Shown: in pieces, positions 7,419 through 14,843 of the stretch | Numbering within the stretch: the first letter of the stretch is position 1 | How the letters are laid out: each line of letters begins with the position of its first letter | NCBI GenBank assembly: GCA_964422685.1 | Contig: CAYRCG010000025.1 | Coordinates: forward strand, 1 to 18,019 | Origin: Syntrophomonas sp964422685 | Lineage (GTDB): Bacteria > Bacillota > Syntrophomonadia > Syntrophomonadales > Syntrophomonadaceae | Direction: 5' to 3' | Length of the DNA: 18,019 nucleotides | The notes under the pieces: model-generated | What the model was told of the DNA's origin: nothing | The model's input: the letters and a program-made list of their open reading frames with translations, nothing else | Database searches by the model: none | Program-made: the position numbers and the translations under genes

Positions 7419-10142
7419 TTAGTTCGTAAATGATTCTGTAAACGATTCCAGGATTCCTCCATCAGTTGACTTAACCTGACTGGCTCCGTCGCTGCCCTTG
7501 GTATAGCTTACTGTTATGTTGTGGCCGGTTGTAGTTATTCTATCGGTTAAGGTTAGTTTTATCTTGCCGTCTGTATTGGTTAACCCCACCTCGGTAACTG
7601 CATTGTCGTTATCATCAACCGTAACCGTAAACTGGGCTTGTTTGCCGGCAGGATCCTCTATCACCTGGTTGAAAAGAATGCTTATGTCTCCCTTGTTGGT
7701 AACCTCCGCTTTGACTAACGCGGGCGCTGCCGGTGCTGCTGGCGTTAAGGTATTGACCACAGATTGGGCGGTAAAGCTCGCCAGCGCTTCTCCATCGGCG
7801 GACAATATGCTTCCTTCGGTATAGGCTACCGTTATCGTGTCGCCACTTTCCACCGCTGTTTTCAGGGTTAAGTTTATGCCCTTATCATTATTCTTGTCCG
7901 CAGCAGCGGCGGTTACCGGATTATCCACTCCATTTACGCTTACACTGAATTCACCGTGTTTTTCCTTAGGGTCAGCCATAGCCTTGGTGAAAACTAACTT
8001 GATCTTAGTCCCTTCATTATTAGTGCTGGCGCTGTCTAATATGGGCGCTGCCGGTGCCGCCGGCGTTAAGGTATTGACCACAGATTGGGCGGTAAAGTTC
8101 GCCAAAACCCCTCCATCGACCGCCAGCAAACTACCCCGGGTATAGGATACCGTTATGGTTTCCCCACCAGTTACGGGAGTGCTAAGGCTAAGGTTTATGC
8201 CCTTATCATTATTCTTATCCGCAGCAGCGGCAGTTACCGGATTATCCACTCCATTTACGCTTACACTGAATTCACCGTGTTTTTCCTTAGGGTCAGCCAT
8301 AGCCTTGTTGAAAACTAACTTGATCTTAGTCCCTTCATTATTAGTGCTGGCGCTATCTAATGTGGGCGCTGCCGGTCTGGCGGGACCGCTATCCCCGCCG
8401 GTAGAACCAGCTACGGTAAAGGATATGGAGCGAGCTGTGCCTAGGGTATTACCATTATTGGCTTTAAGTCCGGCGGATACGGTCAAGGTATAAGTTTCCC
8501 CGGCTGCTAAAGATGAGTTAGGGGTAATATAGATGGTTCTCTTTTCACTATCATCCAGATAATTTCCCGCCCGCGAAACGGTAATTCCCACCGTACTTCC
8601 CGAGCTGCCGGCCAAAGAGAAACAGTTCTGGTTGTTTTCCCAGTTGTCCCTCACAACTCCCCTGTCAAAAACCATAACGATGGCCGGGGAGTTAGAAACG
8701 CCGGTGCTTCCATCAGCCGGAATAGAGCTAACTAGATTAAGGGGATTATTGCCGTCACCACCGCCGGTACCGGAACCGCGCGAAGTAGTTTCCAAATTAA
8801 TACCTTTATCAAAGCTCGAGCCGGTTACATTTTGTACTGTATTTTGGATAGTAGCTTGTCCTAAGACTGAAATGATGGCATTCAGGGTTAGGGTACCCAC
8901 CTTAGTACCACTAGGTAATTCGAGTTTGGCCCCGGCGGCCTTTTCTGTTACCTCTAATTTACTTATAGACCCTTCCCTAAGAACTACATTTACCTTAGCG
9001 GCAGCAACCTTTACTTGGTTGAAATTACCATCTAGGCTAATCTTAGCACCTTCCGCCACGGCTTCTGCTATAGTTACAGTCTCAAACCCTGGGCCGGAAA
9101 TGGTAGTCTGTACCAAAGTTGCACCACTTTGCAAAACTACAATGGGGACGGCGGTTTTCCCGGAGGCCACTACCCTAACCCCTTCTTTGTTAATCGTAAC
9201 CCGGGGCAGTATGCAGTCTTCCAGTTTTACGCTGTTGGCCCCGCCGCCTTTTATCGTACTGTTCCCCTGTACTTCTATCTTTTTAAGAACAACATCCCCT
9301 TCTGCTATGTCTTCCGATAAAACCAGATTGCCGTTAATCTTCAGATTCTGCAGGGTTACCCCTGCAACGCTGATGGTTACATCTCCGTTAATTACTTCCT
9401 GTTTGCCCGCATCCCCATAAGTGCCGGCTTTATCATACACCCGGCCGGTTTCCGCCGGGACCGGGATTGTTATTACGTTGTTAAGGGTTACAATGGCCTC
9501 AGCCCGCGAAATGTTCCGGCAGGCCTGGAAAGATTGATCGGGATAACCCTGCATGATGCCTTTTGCTGCGACCGCAGCTATAGCCCCCTTACTCCAAGCG
9601 GGAAAATCTGCGGCATCTATAAATTCATCCGATTGGCTGGTATCCGCAGGTATATTTAACTGGGCTATTCTCGTTATCATCACCGCGGCTTCCTGGCGGC
9701 TTATAGGCCCATAAGGACGAATAGTTCCGTCTCCATAGCCAGATATGTAAGCTGCAGCCTGGGCCCTTCCTATCTCGGTTATAAACCAATCATCACCGGA
9801 TACATCCGTATAACTAACCGGCACAATATCAGTAAAACCGAATGCCTGATTAGTCAAGGCTATGAATTCTGCTCGGCTGATATCATTATCGGGCCTAAAA
9901 GTCCCATCTTCATATCCCTGGGCAAGCCCTTTATTAACCCATTCGTTGATGGTGGATGCAGCCCAATTGCCCGTAATATCGGATAATTGAACAGCGGTCT
10001 TCGCTGTTTCACTAGGGGCAGCTAATTCCTCCTGGGCTGCCGCAGGCAAAGTCAACCCAAATATCAGCATGAAAGCCAATACAAGCGAAATGGAATTGTT
10101 CATTAATTTCTTAATGCTATTCTTTTTTGTACGCATTTTCAT
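7419..10142 (-). CDS. Large secreted S-layer-type protein: signal peptide, three SLH domains, beta-rich region, Big_5, three SWM-like repeats
   Basis: 907 residues, exported. A basic N-terminus and hydrophobic core (about 18-37, ending PAAAQ) form a signal peptide. Three SLH domains follow (about 52-102, 108-160, 174-225), each with the G-Y-x-D/G-G-x-(F/I)-x-P..ISRAE-like signature; such domains bind pyruvylated secondary cell-wall polymer and hold the protein on the surface. Residues 240-455 are short hydrophobic beta-like segments (INGNLVL, STIKGG, LREGSISKLEV) suggesting a solenoid. After a Gly-rich linker (RGSGTGGGDG) comes a Big_5 Ig-like domain (about 467-577) with the segment NQNCFSLAG, then three SWM/SwmB-type repeats of about 107 residues (593-907). 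The ATG at 10142 has GGGAGG upstream. Role is probably structural or ligand-presenting; the ligand is unknown. The Big_5 domain is related to that of the protein at 14844-15719. Confidence 0.9.
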   Translation of the reverse strand: MKMRTKKNSIKKLMNNSISLVLAFMLIFGLTLPAAAQEELAAPSETAKTAVQLSDITGNWAASTINEWVNKGLAQGYEDGTFRPDNDISRAEFIALTNQAFGFTDIVPVSYTDVSGDDWFITEIGRAQAAAYISGYGDGTIRPYGPISRQEAAVMITRIAQLNIPADTSQSDEFIDAADFPAWSKGAIAAVAAKGIMQGYPDQSFQACRNISRAEAIVTLNNVITIPVPAETGRVYDKAGTYGDAGKQEVINGDVTISVAGVTLQNLKINGNLVLSEDIAEGDVVLKKIEVQGNSTIKGGGANSVKLEDCILPRVTINKEGVRVVASGKTAVPIVVLQSGATLVQTTISGPGFETVTIAEAVAEGAKISLDGNFNQVKVAAAKVNVVLREGSISKLEVTEKAAGAKLELPSGTKVGTLTLNAIISVLGQATIQNTVQNVTGSSFDKGINLETTSRGSGTGGGDGNNPLNLVSSIPADGSTGVSNSPAIVMVFDRGVVRDNWENNQNCFSLAGSSGSTVGITVSRAGNYLDDSEKRTIYITPNSSLAAGETYTLTVSAGLKANNGNTLGTARSISFTVAGSTGGDSGPARPAAPTLDSASTNNEGTKIKLVFNKAMADPKEKHGEFSVSVNGVDNPVTAAAADKNNDKGINLSLSTPVTGGETITVSYTRGSLLAVDGGVLANFTAQSVVNTLTPAAPAAPILDSASTNNEGTKIKLVFTKAMADPKEKHGEFSVSVNGVDNPVTAAAADKNNDKGINLTLKTAVESGDTITVAYTEGSILSADGEALASFTAQSVVNTLTPAAPAAPALVKAEVTNKGDISILFNQVIEDPAGKQAQFTVTVDDNDNAVTEVGLTNTDGKIKLTLTDRITTTGHNITVSYTKGSDGASQVKSTDGGILESFTESFTN
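7741..8375. repeat. Tandem 321-bp repeats inside the S-layer gene
   Basis: Two copies are offset by exactly 321 bp (107 codons). 7872-8054 and 8193-8375 differ at about five of 183 positions. A second block near 7741-7777 equals 8062-8098, while the roughly 80 bp between the blocks are clearly divergent. A third, more distant copy of the protein module lies at 7419-7721. The pattern fits recent duplication or patchy gene conversion. Confidence 0.85.
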
Positions 10143-10190
10143 CTAATTTACCTCCCAATCTTTAAACATCGCAGAATAATAGTGTCATCC

Positions 10191-10388
10191 CTATTTATTG
10201 CATAAGAATGAGTCCATCGTCCACCGGCGATAAAGACAATTATAACAAGATACTTCTTCATCTGCTGTCATTTCATCTTCATCGTCAGGCCTGAAATGGG
10301 GGCACCCTGCAGCAATTCGGGCCGCCGCTCTCCAGCCCTCCTTCCCCCCGGTAAACTCACGCTGGTTTTTCGCGTTAATCTTCCACAT
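10191..10388 (-). CDS. Small Cys-rich protein, putative metal-binding, function unknown
   Basis: 65 residues, cytoplasmic by appearance (no signal or membrane segment). The second half holds four cysteines in the order AGCPHFRP..SCYNCLYRRW..SFLCNK, with an acidic stretch (DDEDEM) between the first and second. That spacing could bind zinc or an Fe-S centre, but I do not recognise a named family with certainty. A very strong Shine-Dalgarno (GGAGGAGGTGAT, 5 bases before the ATG at 10388) argues that it is a real, well-translated gene. It lies 48 bp upstream of the S-layer gene on the same strand, so co-transcription is possible; a repeat-filled gap separates it from the TiaS-like gene. The compact conserved-looking Cys pattern and the ribosome site are the support; function is open. 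Confidence 0.75.
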   Translation of the reverse strand: MWKINAKNQREFTGGKEGWRAAARIAAGCPHFRPDDEDEMTADEEVSCYNCLYRRWTMDSFLCNK

Positions 10389-10422
10389 CAGCTATCACCT
10401 CCTCCAACAACAATGAATAATG

Positions 10423-10462
10423 AAAAGGGTGAGGCGTGGGATATTAGTATCTAGCCGCTATT
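10423..10462. repeat. Mosaic repeat blocks left of repeat R1 copy A
   Basis: AAAAGGGTGAGGCGTGGG (10423-10440) recurs upstream of xerC and, inverted, at about 14784-14798. GTATCTAGCCGCTATT (10447-10462) recurs with one change at 14766-14781. The first block changes orientation relative to R1 between the two loci, so the gap is a mosaic of small modules and not one fixed element. Confidence 0.55.
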
Positions 10463-10507
10463 CCTCACCATTCAGCCCTCCGACTTCAATCTTCTGTCTT
10501 CCGCTAT

Positions 10508-10671
10508 GTCATTGCTATGAAAGGGGTTTTTAGACGCAGATTTACGCTGATCCTTCGGGCGCAGATGGGCACTGATAATATCTCAACCATTAAACAGCGG
10601 ATGCCCTGACCCCTTTCGTTTATCGTGGTGCAGCTCTGCTGCATGATAATTCCCGGCACAGCGAGGAATCC
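10508..10671 (+). repeat. Direct repeat R1, copy A (164 bp), downstream boundary of the transporter/TiaS-like block
   Basis: Matches 14561-14724 in the same orientation and at equal length, about 90% identical by hand alignment, with most differences clustered at 10549-10587. It contains an internal hairpin TGCAGC-TCT-GCTGCA and ends in GCGAGGAATCC. It carries no credible gene; the small reading frames crossing it are by-products. Together with the smaller blocks it fills the 10389-10715 gap. Confidence 0.85.
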
Positions 10672-10715
10672 TTACCTCCTGCTTATCAACATTTTTGCTA
10701 AATCCACCCGGCACG

Positions 10716-11444
10716 TTAATATGCCCGCAGCTGTGCCCTATTGCAAGTGTGCCACCTATCATTTTCCCGATAAACCAAAAGCTTTTTCTTCCCATCCAAA
10801 AGTACGCTTTTGACTTTTTCGCCCAGGATTAGAGCTTCATCTACCCCCAGCAACTCACCATCTATTGATTGCACTTCTTCTATATCGCTTTGCGCCAGGA
10901 CCTCCCCTATAAGCATAACCTCCCCGGCCTCTTTCAGATGGGCCCTGCCTTGAAACCTTCCATCATTACCGCTCATCCTTAAGCCAATTCCGGCGAGGGC
11001 ACCGATAATCCCCTGCCCAGTTCCTCCGTGTTCAGAAAGATGAACATTACACTCTGCCGCAGTTTTATAAGCTTCTTCTTTAGTTATTATTACCTCCTTG
11101 GCTTTAAAACCAAAACTCATTAAAACCCCGGCTTCCCTAATTTGTCTATAAACGGCTACACACAAACCGGGATCGGAGCCTGGCACACTGGTAGTACGCA
11201 GGAATTCACCCGCTGCTTTAATCACATCGGCATAGCATTCCTCATTAATATAAGCAATAAAACACATAGCGCTATTATGCGATGTATAGGGAATGTCCGG
11301 GTGCAATAAAAGCTGGTGACGGGTAACCGCTTCCGTCTCCCCCCAACCCCGGTCTTCAATAAGCCGGCGCAGGGCATTCGCAGAGCGACCAGTCGCCCCC
11401 ATTTCCAGGCTATCGGTATCATCTATAGCAATATATGCCTTCAC
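10716..11444 (-). CDS. Shortened TiaS-like protein (TCKD plus DUF1743-like domain), bacterial
   Basis: 242 residues. The N-terminus AYIAIDDTDSLEMG matches the IDDTDS nucleotide-binding signature of archaeal TiaS, the enzyme that makes agmatidine at C34 of tRNA-Ile2; HPDIPYTSHNSAM (48-60) matches the following family block. GGTGQGIIGALAGIGLR (140-156) resembles the DUF1743 segment. The archaeal enzyme is about 420 residues and continues with OB-fold and zinc-ribbon tRNA-binding domains; these are absent here. Bacteria normally use TilS and lysidine for this codon, so a tRNA role is doubtful and the substrate is unknown. The start is GTG at 11444 with a GGGGGGAT site. The gene follows the binding-protein gene by 28 bases, making it the last gene of the ABC transporter operon, which suggests a link to the imported compound. 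Confidence 0.8.
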   Translation of the reverse strand: MKAYIAIDDTDSLEMGATGRSANALRRLIEDRGWGETEAVTRHQLLLHPDIPYTSHNSAMCFIAYINEECYADVIKAAGEFLRTTSVPGSDPGLCVAVYRQIREAGVLMSFGFKAKEVIITKEEAYKTAAECNVHLSEHGGTGQGIIGALAGIGLRMSGNDGRFQGRAHLKEAGEVMLIGEVLAQSDIEEVQSIDGELLGVDEALILGEKVKSVLLDGKKKLLVYRENDRWHTCNRAQLRAY

Positions 11445-11472
11445 CTCTTATCCCCCCTTCGTCATTTCTTAT

Positions 11473-12564
11473 TCACCTGGCGGCGCGCATTCCGCCACCA
11501 TATAGAATCTTGTTAATAGTTTCATCAGATAATTCCATACCAAAGAATTCCTGATAGAAATACCTAGTTTCCCCCACCATATCTAGCTCCGTAAAATATT
11601 CCGGATAAAGGGTTTTAGCTGTCCACATGATTACCAAAGGTGTTTCGGGTGATGATGGGTGCCCCCAGCGGGATACACCACTTGGCAGATGGTAAACCCG
11701 CTTATTTTGTACGGCTTTTAGCGGAGCCCACTGTTTATTGTTTAAAATATAATCCACTACGCCTATGTCATTAACTAGAATCACCTCCGGATTCCATAGG
11801 AGTATCTGCTCCAGACTAGCAAAATACTTGCCTTCCATCTTTTTCACCTTCCCGGTAAGAGCAACATTTATCGCACCCGCTGCCTTCAGCCACTCACTGG
11901 AAAGGCTTCCCGCGATATCGGTTCGGGTGGCTTCATTGACGGAATGATACACCTTCACCCGCTGAGCGGATGGAACATGGGCAAGCTGTTTCTCTACCGC
12001 CTCCATACGATCCCGATAATACTTATTGTATTTTGTTGCCTTCTCACTGGTTCCCAAGGCCTTGGCAATCATATCCATGGCATATTGCTGTTCCTGCATA
12101 TTTTTAAACTCAACCACCAGATAAGGTATATTGCTCTTGGCCATTTTTTCTGCTTCTGCCTCATTGCGGGCTGAATCAGGTTTGACAAAAACCACATCTG
12201 GATCGCACCTGACCAATTCCTCAATATTAATAGCCCCGCTTACTTTCGGCATAGGGACGTCTTTAATCCGGGGGTACATATTCGTTAGAATAATATCCCT
12301 TTTCGGTCCATCCACTGAAGCTACTATTTTATCCCCCTGTCCAAATAGGGCCAAAGCATAAACCGATTCCGGGCAAAGGCAAGCAACACGCTCCACCTGC
12401 GATGAAACCTTTACCTCACGCCCTAGACAATCAATCAGCGTGATAGTATCTTTATCGTTCCCCGAGCTCGTTTTACCTGCTTGGCCGCAACCACCGAGCA
12501 AAACTGCGCTGATTAATAAACATATCCCCAAAACCCAGCATAAGATTTTGCCGCTTTTTTTCAT
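11473..12564 (-). CDS. ABC transporter substrate-binding lipoprotein, iron-complex/cobalamin type (FepB/BtuF/MolA-like)
   Basis: 363 residues. The leader MKKSGKILCWVLGICLLISA ends in the lipobox LLGGC with Cys26 as the lipidation site, so the mature protein is anchored outside the membrane. The body has the class III (helical-backbone) binding-protein pattern: ITLIDCLGREVKVSSQVERV near the start, then CLCPESVYALALFGQGDKIV, INIEELVRCDPDVVFVK and a C-terminal SRWGHPSSPETPL..FYQEFFG block. This family takes up siderophores, haem, cobalamin and, in the MolA branch, molybdate/tungstate. The sequence alone does not fix the ligand; the riboswitch upstream of the gene cluster makes Mo/W a candidate. 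ATG at 12564 with a GGGGGAAG site, 22 bases after the ATPase gene. Confidence 0.9.
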   Translation of the reverse strand: MKKSGKILCWVLGICLLISAVLLGGCGQAGKTSSGNDKDTITLIDCLGREVKVSSQVERVACLCPESVYALALFGQGDKIVASVDGPKRDIILTNMYPRIKDVPMPKVSGAINIEELVRCDPDVVFVKPDSARNEAEAEKMAKSNIPYLVVEFKNMQEQQYAMDMIAKALGTSEKATKYNKYYRDRMEAVEKQLAHVPSAQRVKVYHSVNEATRTDIAGSLSSEWLKAAGAINVALTGKVKKMEGKYFASLEQILLWNPEVILVNDIGVVDYILNNKQWAPLKAVQNKRVYHLPSGVSRWGHPSSPETPLVIMWTAKTLYPEYFTELDMVGETRYFYQEFFGMELSDETINKILYGGGMRAAR

Positions 12565-12586
12565 TGTCTTCCCCCTGTTCCTTAAT

Positions 12587-13393
12587 CTACTTAGTGCTTA
12601 TAGGTATAACCTGTTTCAGCTCACGCTGTTCATCAAAGGCGAAGGAAACGACCCGAGTATTGACACTATAAACTGACTCTAGGTTAACCTCGGACAAAGT
12701 CTCAGAGGGCCTCCCGATAGTTAAAAATCGGTGGTTGTTCATCAAGGCTACCCGAGTTTCGATATTGCTGTTCTCAAAATAAAAAGCATGATTGGGGAAA
12801 TGAGTAGCCATTAAAACAGCCAATCCGGTTTCCCGCACCAGTTTTACTATAGTTTCCATGATAATTAGTTCATGTTTAAAGTCCAGATGAGCCGTGGGCT
12901 CGTCCATTACTATTAAAGATGCCTTTTGCGCCAAAGCCCGGGCTATCATAACCAACTGTCCTTCTCCCCCGCTTAATTGGGTATAGCGGCGATCGATAAG
13001 GTGAGGAATTCCCAAAACGGCCAAAGCCTCTTCGATGATAAAGGTATCGTCGGAAGAAGGTGCTTTAAACATACCTATGTAGGCCGCACGTCCCATCAAA
13101 ACAATATCCCGCACCGTATAGGGAAAAGTTTTCTCGTGGTTCTGCGGGACATAAGCTATTTTTCTAGCGATAGATTCCGGCTGCTCAGTGTTAATATCCA
13201 TCCCTTGCAGGTAAACACTTCCCTGCCCTAGCTTTAAAAGACCCAGCACACAGTCAAGCAGAGTGGTTTTGCCGCAACCGTTGGGACCTAATAGGAAAAA
13301 GATTTCCCCCGCGTTAATCTGAAAAGATATATCCTGCAATACATTGTGGTCGTTGTAGGCAAAACTCAGGTTTTTCACTTCAAGCAAAGGCAT
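12587..13393 (-). CDS. ABC transporter ATPase, iron-complex/cobalamin type (FecE/BtuD/MolC-like)
   Basis: 268 residues, the cytoplasmic ATP-hydrolysing subunit of the importer. All motifs are intact: Walker A GPNGCGKT (36-43), Q-loop in YVPQNH (81-86), signature LSGGEGQ (140-146), Walker B LIVMDEPT (160-167) and H-loop His198 in MATHF. The C-terminal 60 residues after the core are a family-typical extension. The ATG at 13393 lies 2 bases after the permease stop; a GTG at 13402 overlapping the permease is an alternative, but the AAAGGAGG site is only 3 bases from that GTG and about 12 from the ATG, so both choices are imperfect. Tight packing with permease and binding protein shows one operon. 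Confidence 0.92.
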   Translation of the reverse strand: MPLLEVKNLSFAYNDHNVLQDISFQINAGEIFFLLGPNGCGKTTLLDCVLGLLKLGQGSVYLQGMDINTEQPESIARKIAYVPQNHEKTFPYTVRDIVLMGRAAYIGMFKAPSSDDTFIIEEALAVLGIPHLIDRRYTQLSGGEGQLVMIARALAQKASLIVMDEPTAHLDFKHELIIMETIVKLVRETGLAVLMATHFPNHAFYFENSNIETRVALMNNHRFLTIGRPSETLSEVNLESVYSVNTRVVSFAFDEQRELKQVIPISTK

Positions 13394-13395
13394 GG

Positions 13396-14409
13396 CTACC
13401 ACCCGCCTCCTTTGGTCGATTTCAACAAATAGACGAAAAATGGCCCCCCCACTAAAGCAGTCAAAATACCCAGGGGTATTTCTGAACCGGTCAACATCCT
13501 GCCCAGGTTATCAACCAGGATAAGGAAGCAGGCTCCCAGCGACAAACTAGCAGGAATGAGGATACGGTTATCATTGCCTACCAGCATCCGGCCGATATGT
13601 GGTATGACTAACCCAACCCAACCGATTATCCCGCTCACACAAACGGCACCGGCAGTTGCCAGAGTTGCACAAACTATCACTATGCCCTTATTAGTCCTAG
13701 TGTTAATCCCCAGGGTCTGGGCTTCTTTATCTCCCATCGAAAGTACATTGATGCGCCAGCGCACGGCTAGCAAACCCATTGTTCCTATTAACATAGGAAT
13801 AGTAGCTATCAGGATGTCCTCATAGCGAGCTGAGGCCAAGCTCCCCATAAGCCAGAATACGATACTAGGCAGTTCATTGCTGGGATCGGCCACATACTTA
13901 GTAAATGATATTAGAGCCGAAAATACCGAAGATACAATAGTTCCACCTAGAACTAACATGATAATCGGCGTAGTATTGTATATCCGGCCAATTAAAAAAC
14001 TGACCAAGACTGCCAGGCTGCCGAAAGCGAAAGCAAACAAGTAGATAGAGGCAGTGGTGTTAAATAGTAATATAGCTAGCGCCGCTCCAAAACCCGCACC
14101 GGAAGTAACCCCTAATATCCCCGAACTTACCAAGGGATTGCGGAACAACCCCTGGAAAGCTGCCCCGCTCACAGCCAGGCAACCCCCCACCATAGCCCCC
14201 AAAATGGCCCTCGGCATCCGTATATCCCATACGATGGTCTGCTGTATTTGCTCCACGTCACAATTACTTAAGGTAAATTTGCACCATAGGATTTTAGCCA
14301 CTTGGTCTATAGATATCGGGTATCTACCTAAGAAAAGGCTAATAAATATAAAGGCTAAAGGACCTATAAACAGCAAGCTGTATAGCGCTTTTTTTTTGAT
14401 TTTGTACAC
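13396..14409 (-). CDS. ABC transporter permease, FecCD/BtuC family
   Basis: 337 residues from the GTG at 14409, the normal FecCD length, with about ten hydrophobic membrane segments. Family blocks are visible: LGRYPIS near the start, RMPRAILGAMVGGCLAVSGA and FQGLFRNPLVSSGILGVTSG, then VSGIIGWVGLVIPHIGRMLVG (the conserved cytoplasmic loop that couples to the ATPase) and GSEIPLGILTALVGGPFF. The open frame runs back to 14742, but those extra 111 residues translate repeats R2 and R1 and I reject them. The start is uncertain: GTG at 14409 gives VYKIKKKALYSLLF, a plausible basic-then-hydrophobic N-terminus, though its AGGGG site is too close and another lies about 16 bases upstream. First gene of the transporter operon. 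Confidence 0.9.
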   Translation of the reverse strand: MYKIKKKALYSLLFIGPLAFIFISLFLGRYPISIDQVAKILWCKFTLSNCDVEQIQQTIVWDIRMPRAILGAMVGGCLAVSGAAFQGLFRNPLVSSGILGVTSGAGFGAALAILLFNTTASIYLFAFAFGSLAVLVSFLIGRIYNTTPIIMLVLGGTIVSSVFSALISFTKYVADPSNELPSIVFWLMGSLASARYEDILIATIPMLIGTMGLLAVRWRINVLSMGDKEAQTLGINTRTNKGIVIVCATLATAGAVCVSGIIGWVGLVIPHIGRMLVGNDNRILIPASLSLGACFLILVDNLGRMLTGSEIPLGILTALVGGPFFVYLLKSTKGGGW

Positions 14410-14472
14410 CCCTATAAGACGAGTTCCCCTATAATTACCCCAGGCTTTCGCCCTTCTAAATTTGTTAGCTTC

Positions 14473-14511
14473 GGGGGAAGATTGCCCCATCGCTGCGCTC
14501 CCCGCAATGAC
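14473..14511. repeat. Dispersed repeat R2, copy 2
   Basis: GGGGGAAGATTGCCCCATCG, then a CTGCGCT block and GCAATGAC, matching 7276-7313 over about 39 bp. It lies 63 bp upstream of the permease start and left of R1 copy B. Confidence 0.65.
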
Positions 14512-14560
14512 ATAACACCCGGTCTTTCCAGGCATGGCCCATATCATTCCAAGCGCAGCC

Positions 14561-14724
14561 GTCATTGCTATGAAAGGGGTTTTTAGACGTAGATTTACGC
14601 TGACCCTGCGGGCACTGATGGATGCCAATAATATCTTAACCATTAAACAGCGGATGCCCTGACCCCATTCGTTTATCGTGGTGCAGCTCTGCTGCATGAT
14701 AATTCCGAGCGTAGCGAGGAATCC
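14561..14724 (+). repeat. Direct repeat R1, copy B (164 bp), upstream boundary of the transporter/TiaS-like block
   Basis: Same orientation and length as the copy at 10508-10671, about 90% identical by hand alignment. With R2 it fills most of the 434-bp gap between the permease and the Big_5 protein and is open in the permease frame only by chance. Flanking it on the right, 14734-14763 can fold as AGCAAAC / GTTTGCT. Confidence 0.85.
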
Positions 14725-14764
14725 CCCCGCAAAGCAAACCACCTAGGGGAAGTTTGCTTGCAAC

Positions 14765-14808
14765 GGTATCTAGTCGCTATTACCACCCCACGCCTCACGG
14801 CTCACGCC
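14765..14808. repeat. Mosaic repeat blocks right of repeat R1 copy B
   Basis: GGTATCTAGTCGCTATT (14765-14781) matches the block at 10447-10462, and ACCCCACGCCTCACGGC (from 14785) is the inverted form of the GTGAGGCGTGGG block at 10429-10440. The relative order differs from the other locus. Confidence 0.5.
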
Positions 14809-14843
14809 TAGGGAATGGCATCATTAAACTAATACCTCCGTAA

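Noticed and set aside
7741..8375. CRISPR array or intergenic tandem repeat
   Set aside because: The 321-bp period is a multiple of three, lies inside an intact coding frame and encodes repeated protein modules.
8632..9420. 262-codon open frame on the plus strand
   Set aside because: It lies entirely antisense to the S-layer gene, whose signal peptide, SLH domains and ribosome site are clear. The Ser/Thr/Pro/Leu-rich translation is what the complement of such a gene yields.
10583..10795. 70-codon minus-strand frame downstream of the TiaS-like gene
   Set aside because: It overlaps the end of the TiaS-like gene in another frame and runs through repeat R1.
10508..14724. Composite transposon with insertion sequences at both ends
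   Set aside because: The flanking repeats are only 164 bp, direct, without a transposase gene or obvious terminal inverted repeats, so only the neutral description 'flanked by direct repeats' is supported.
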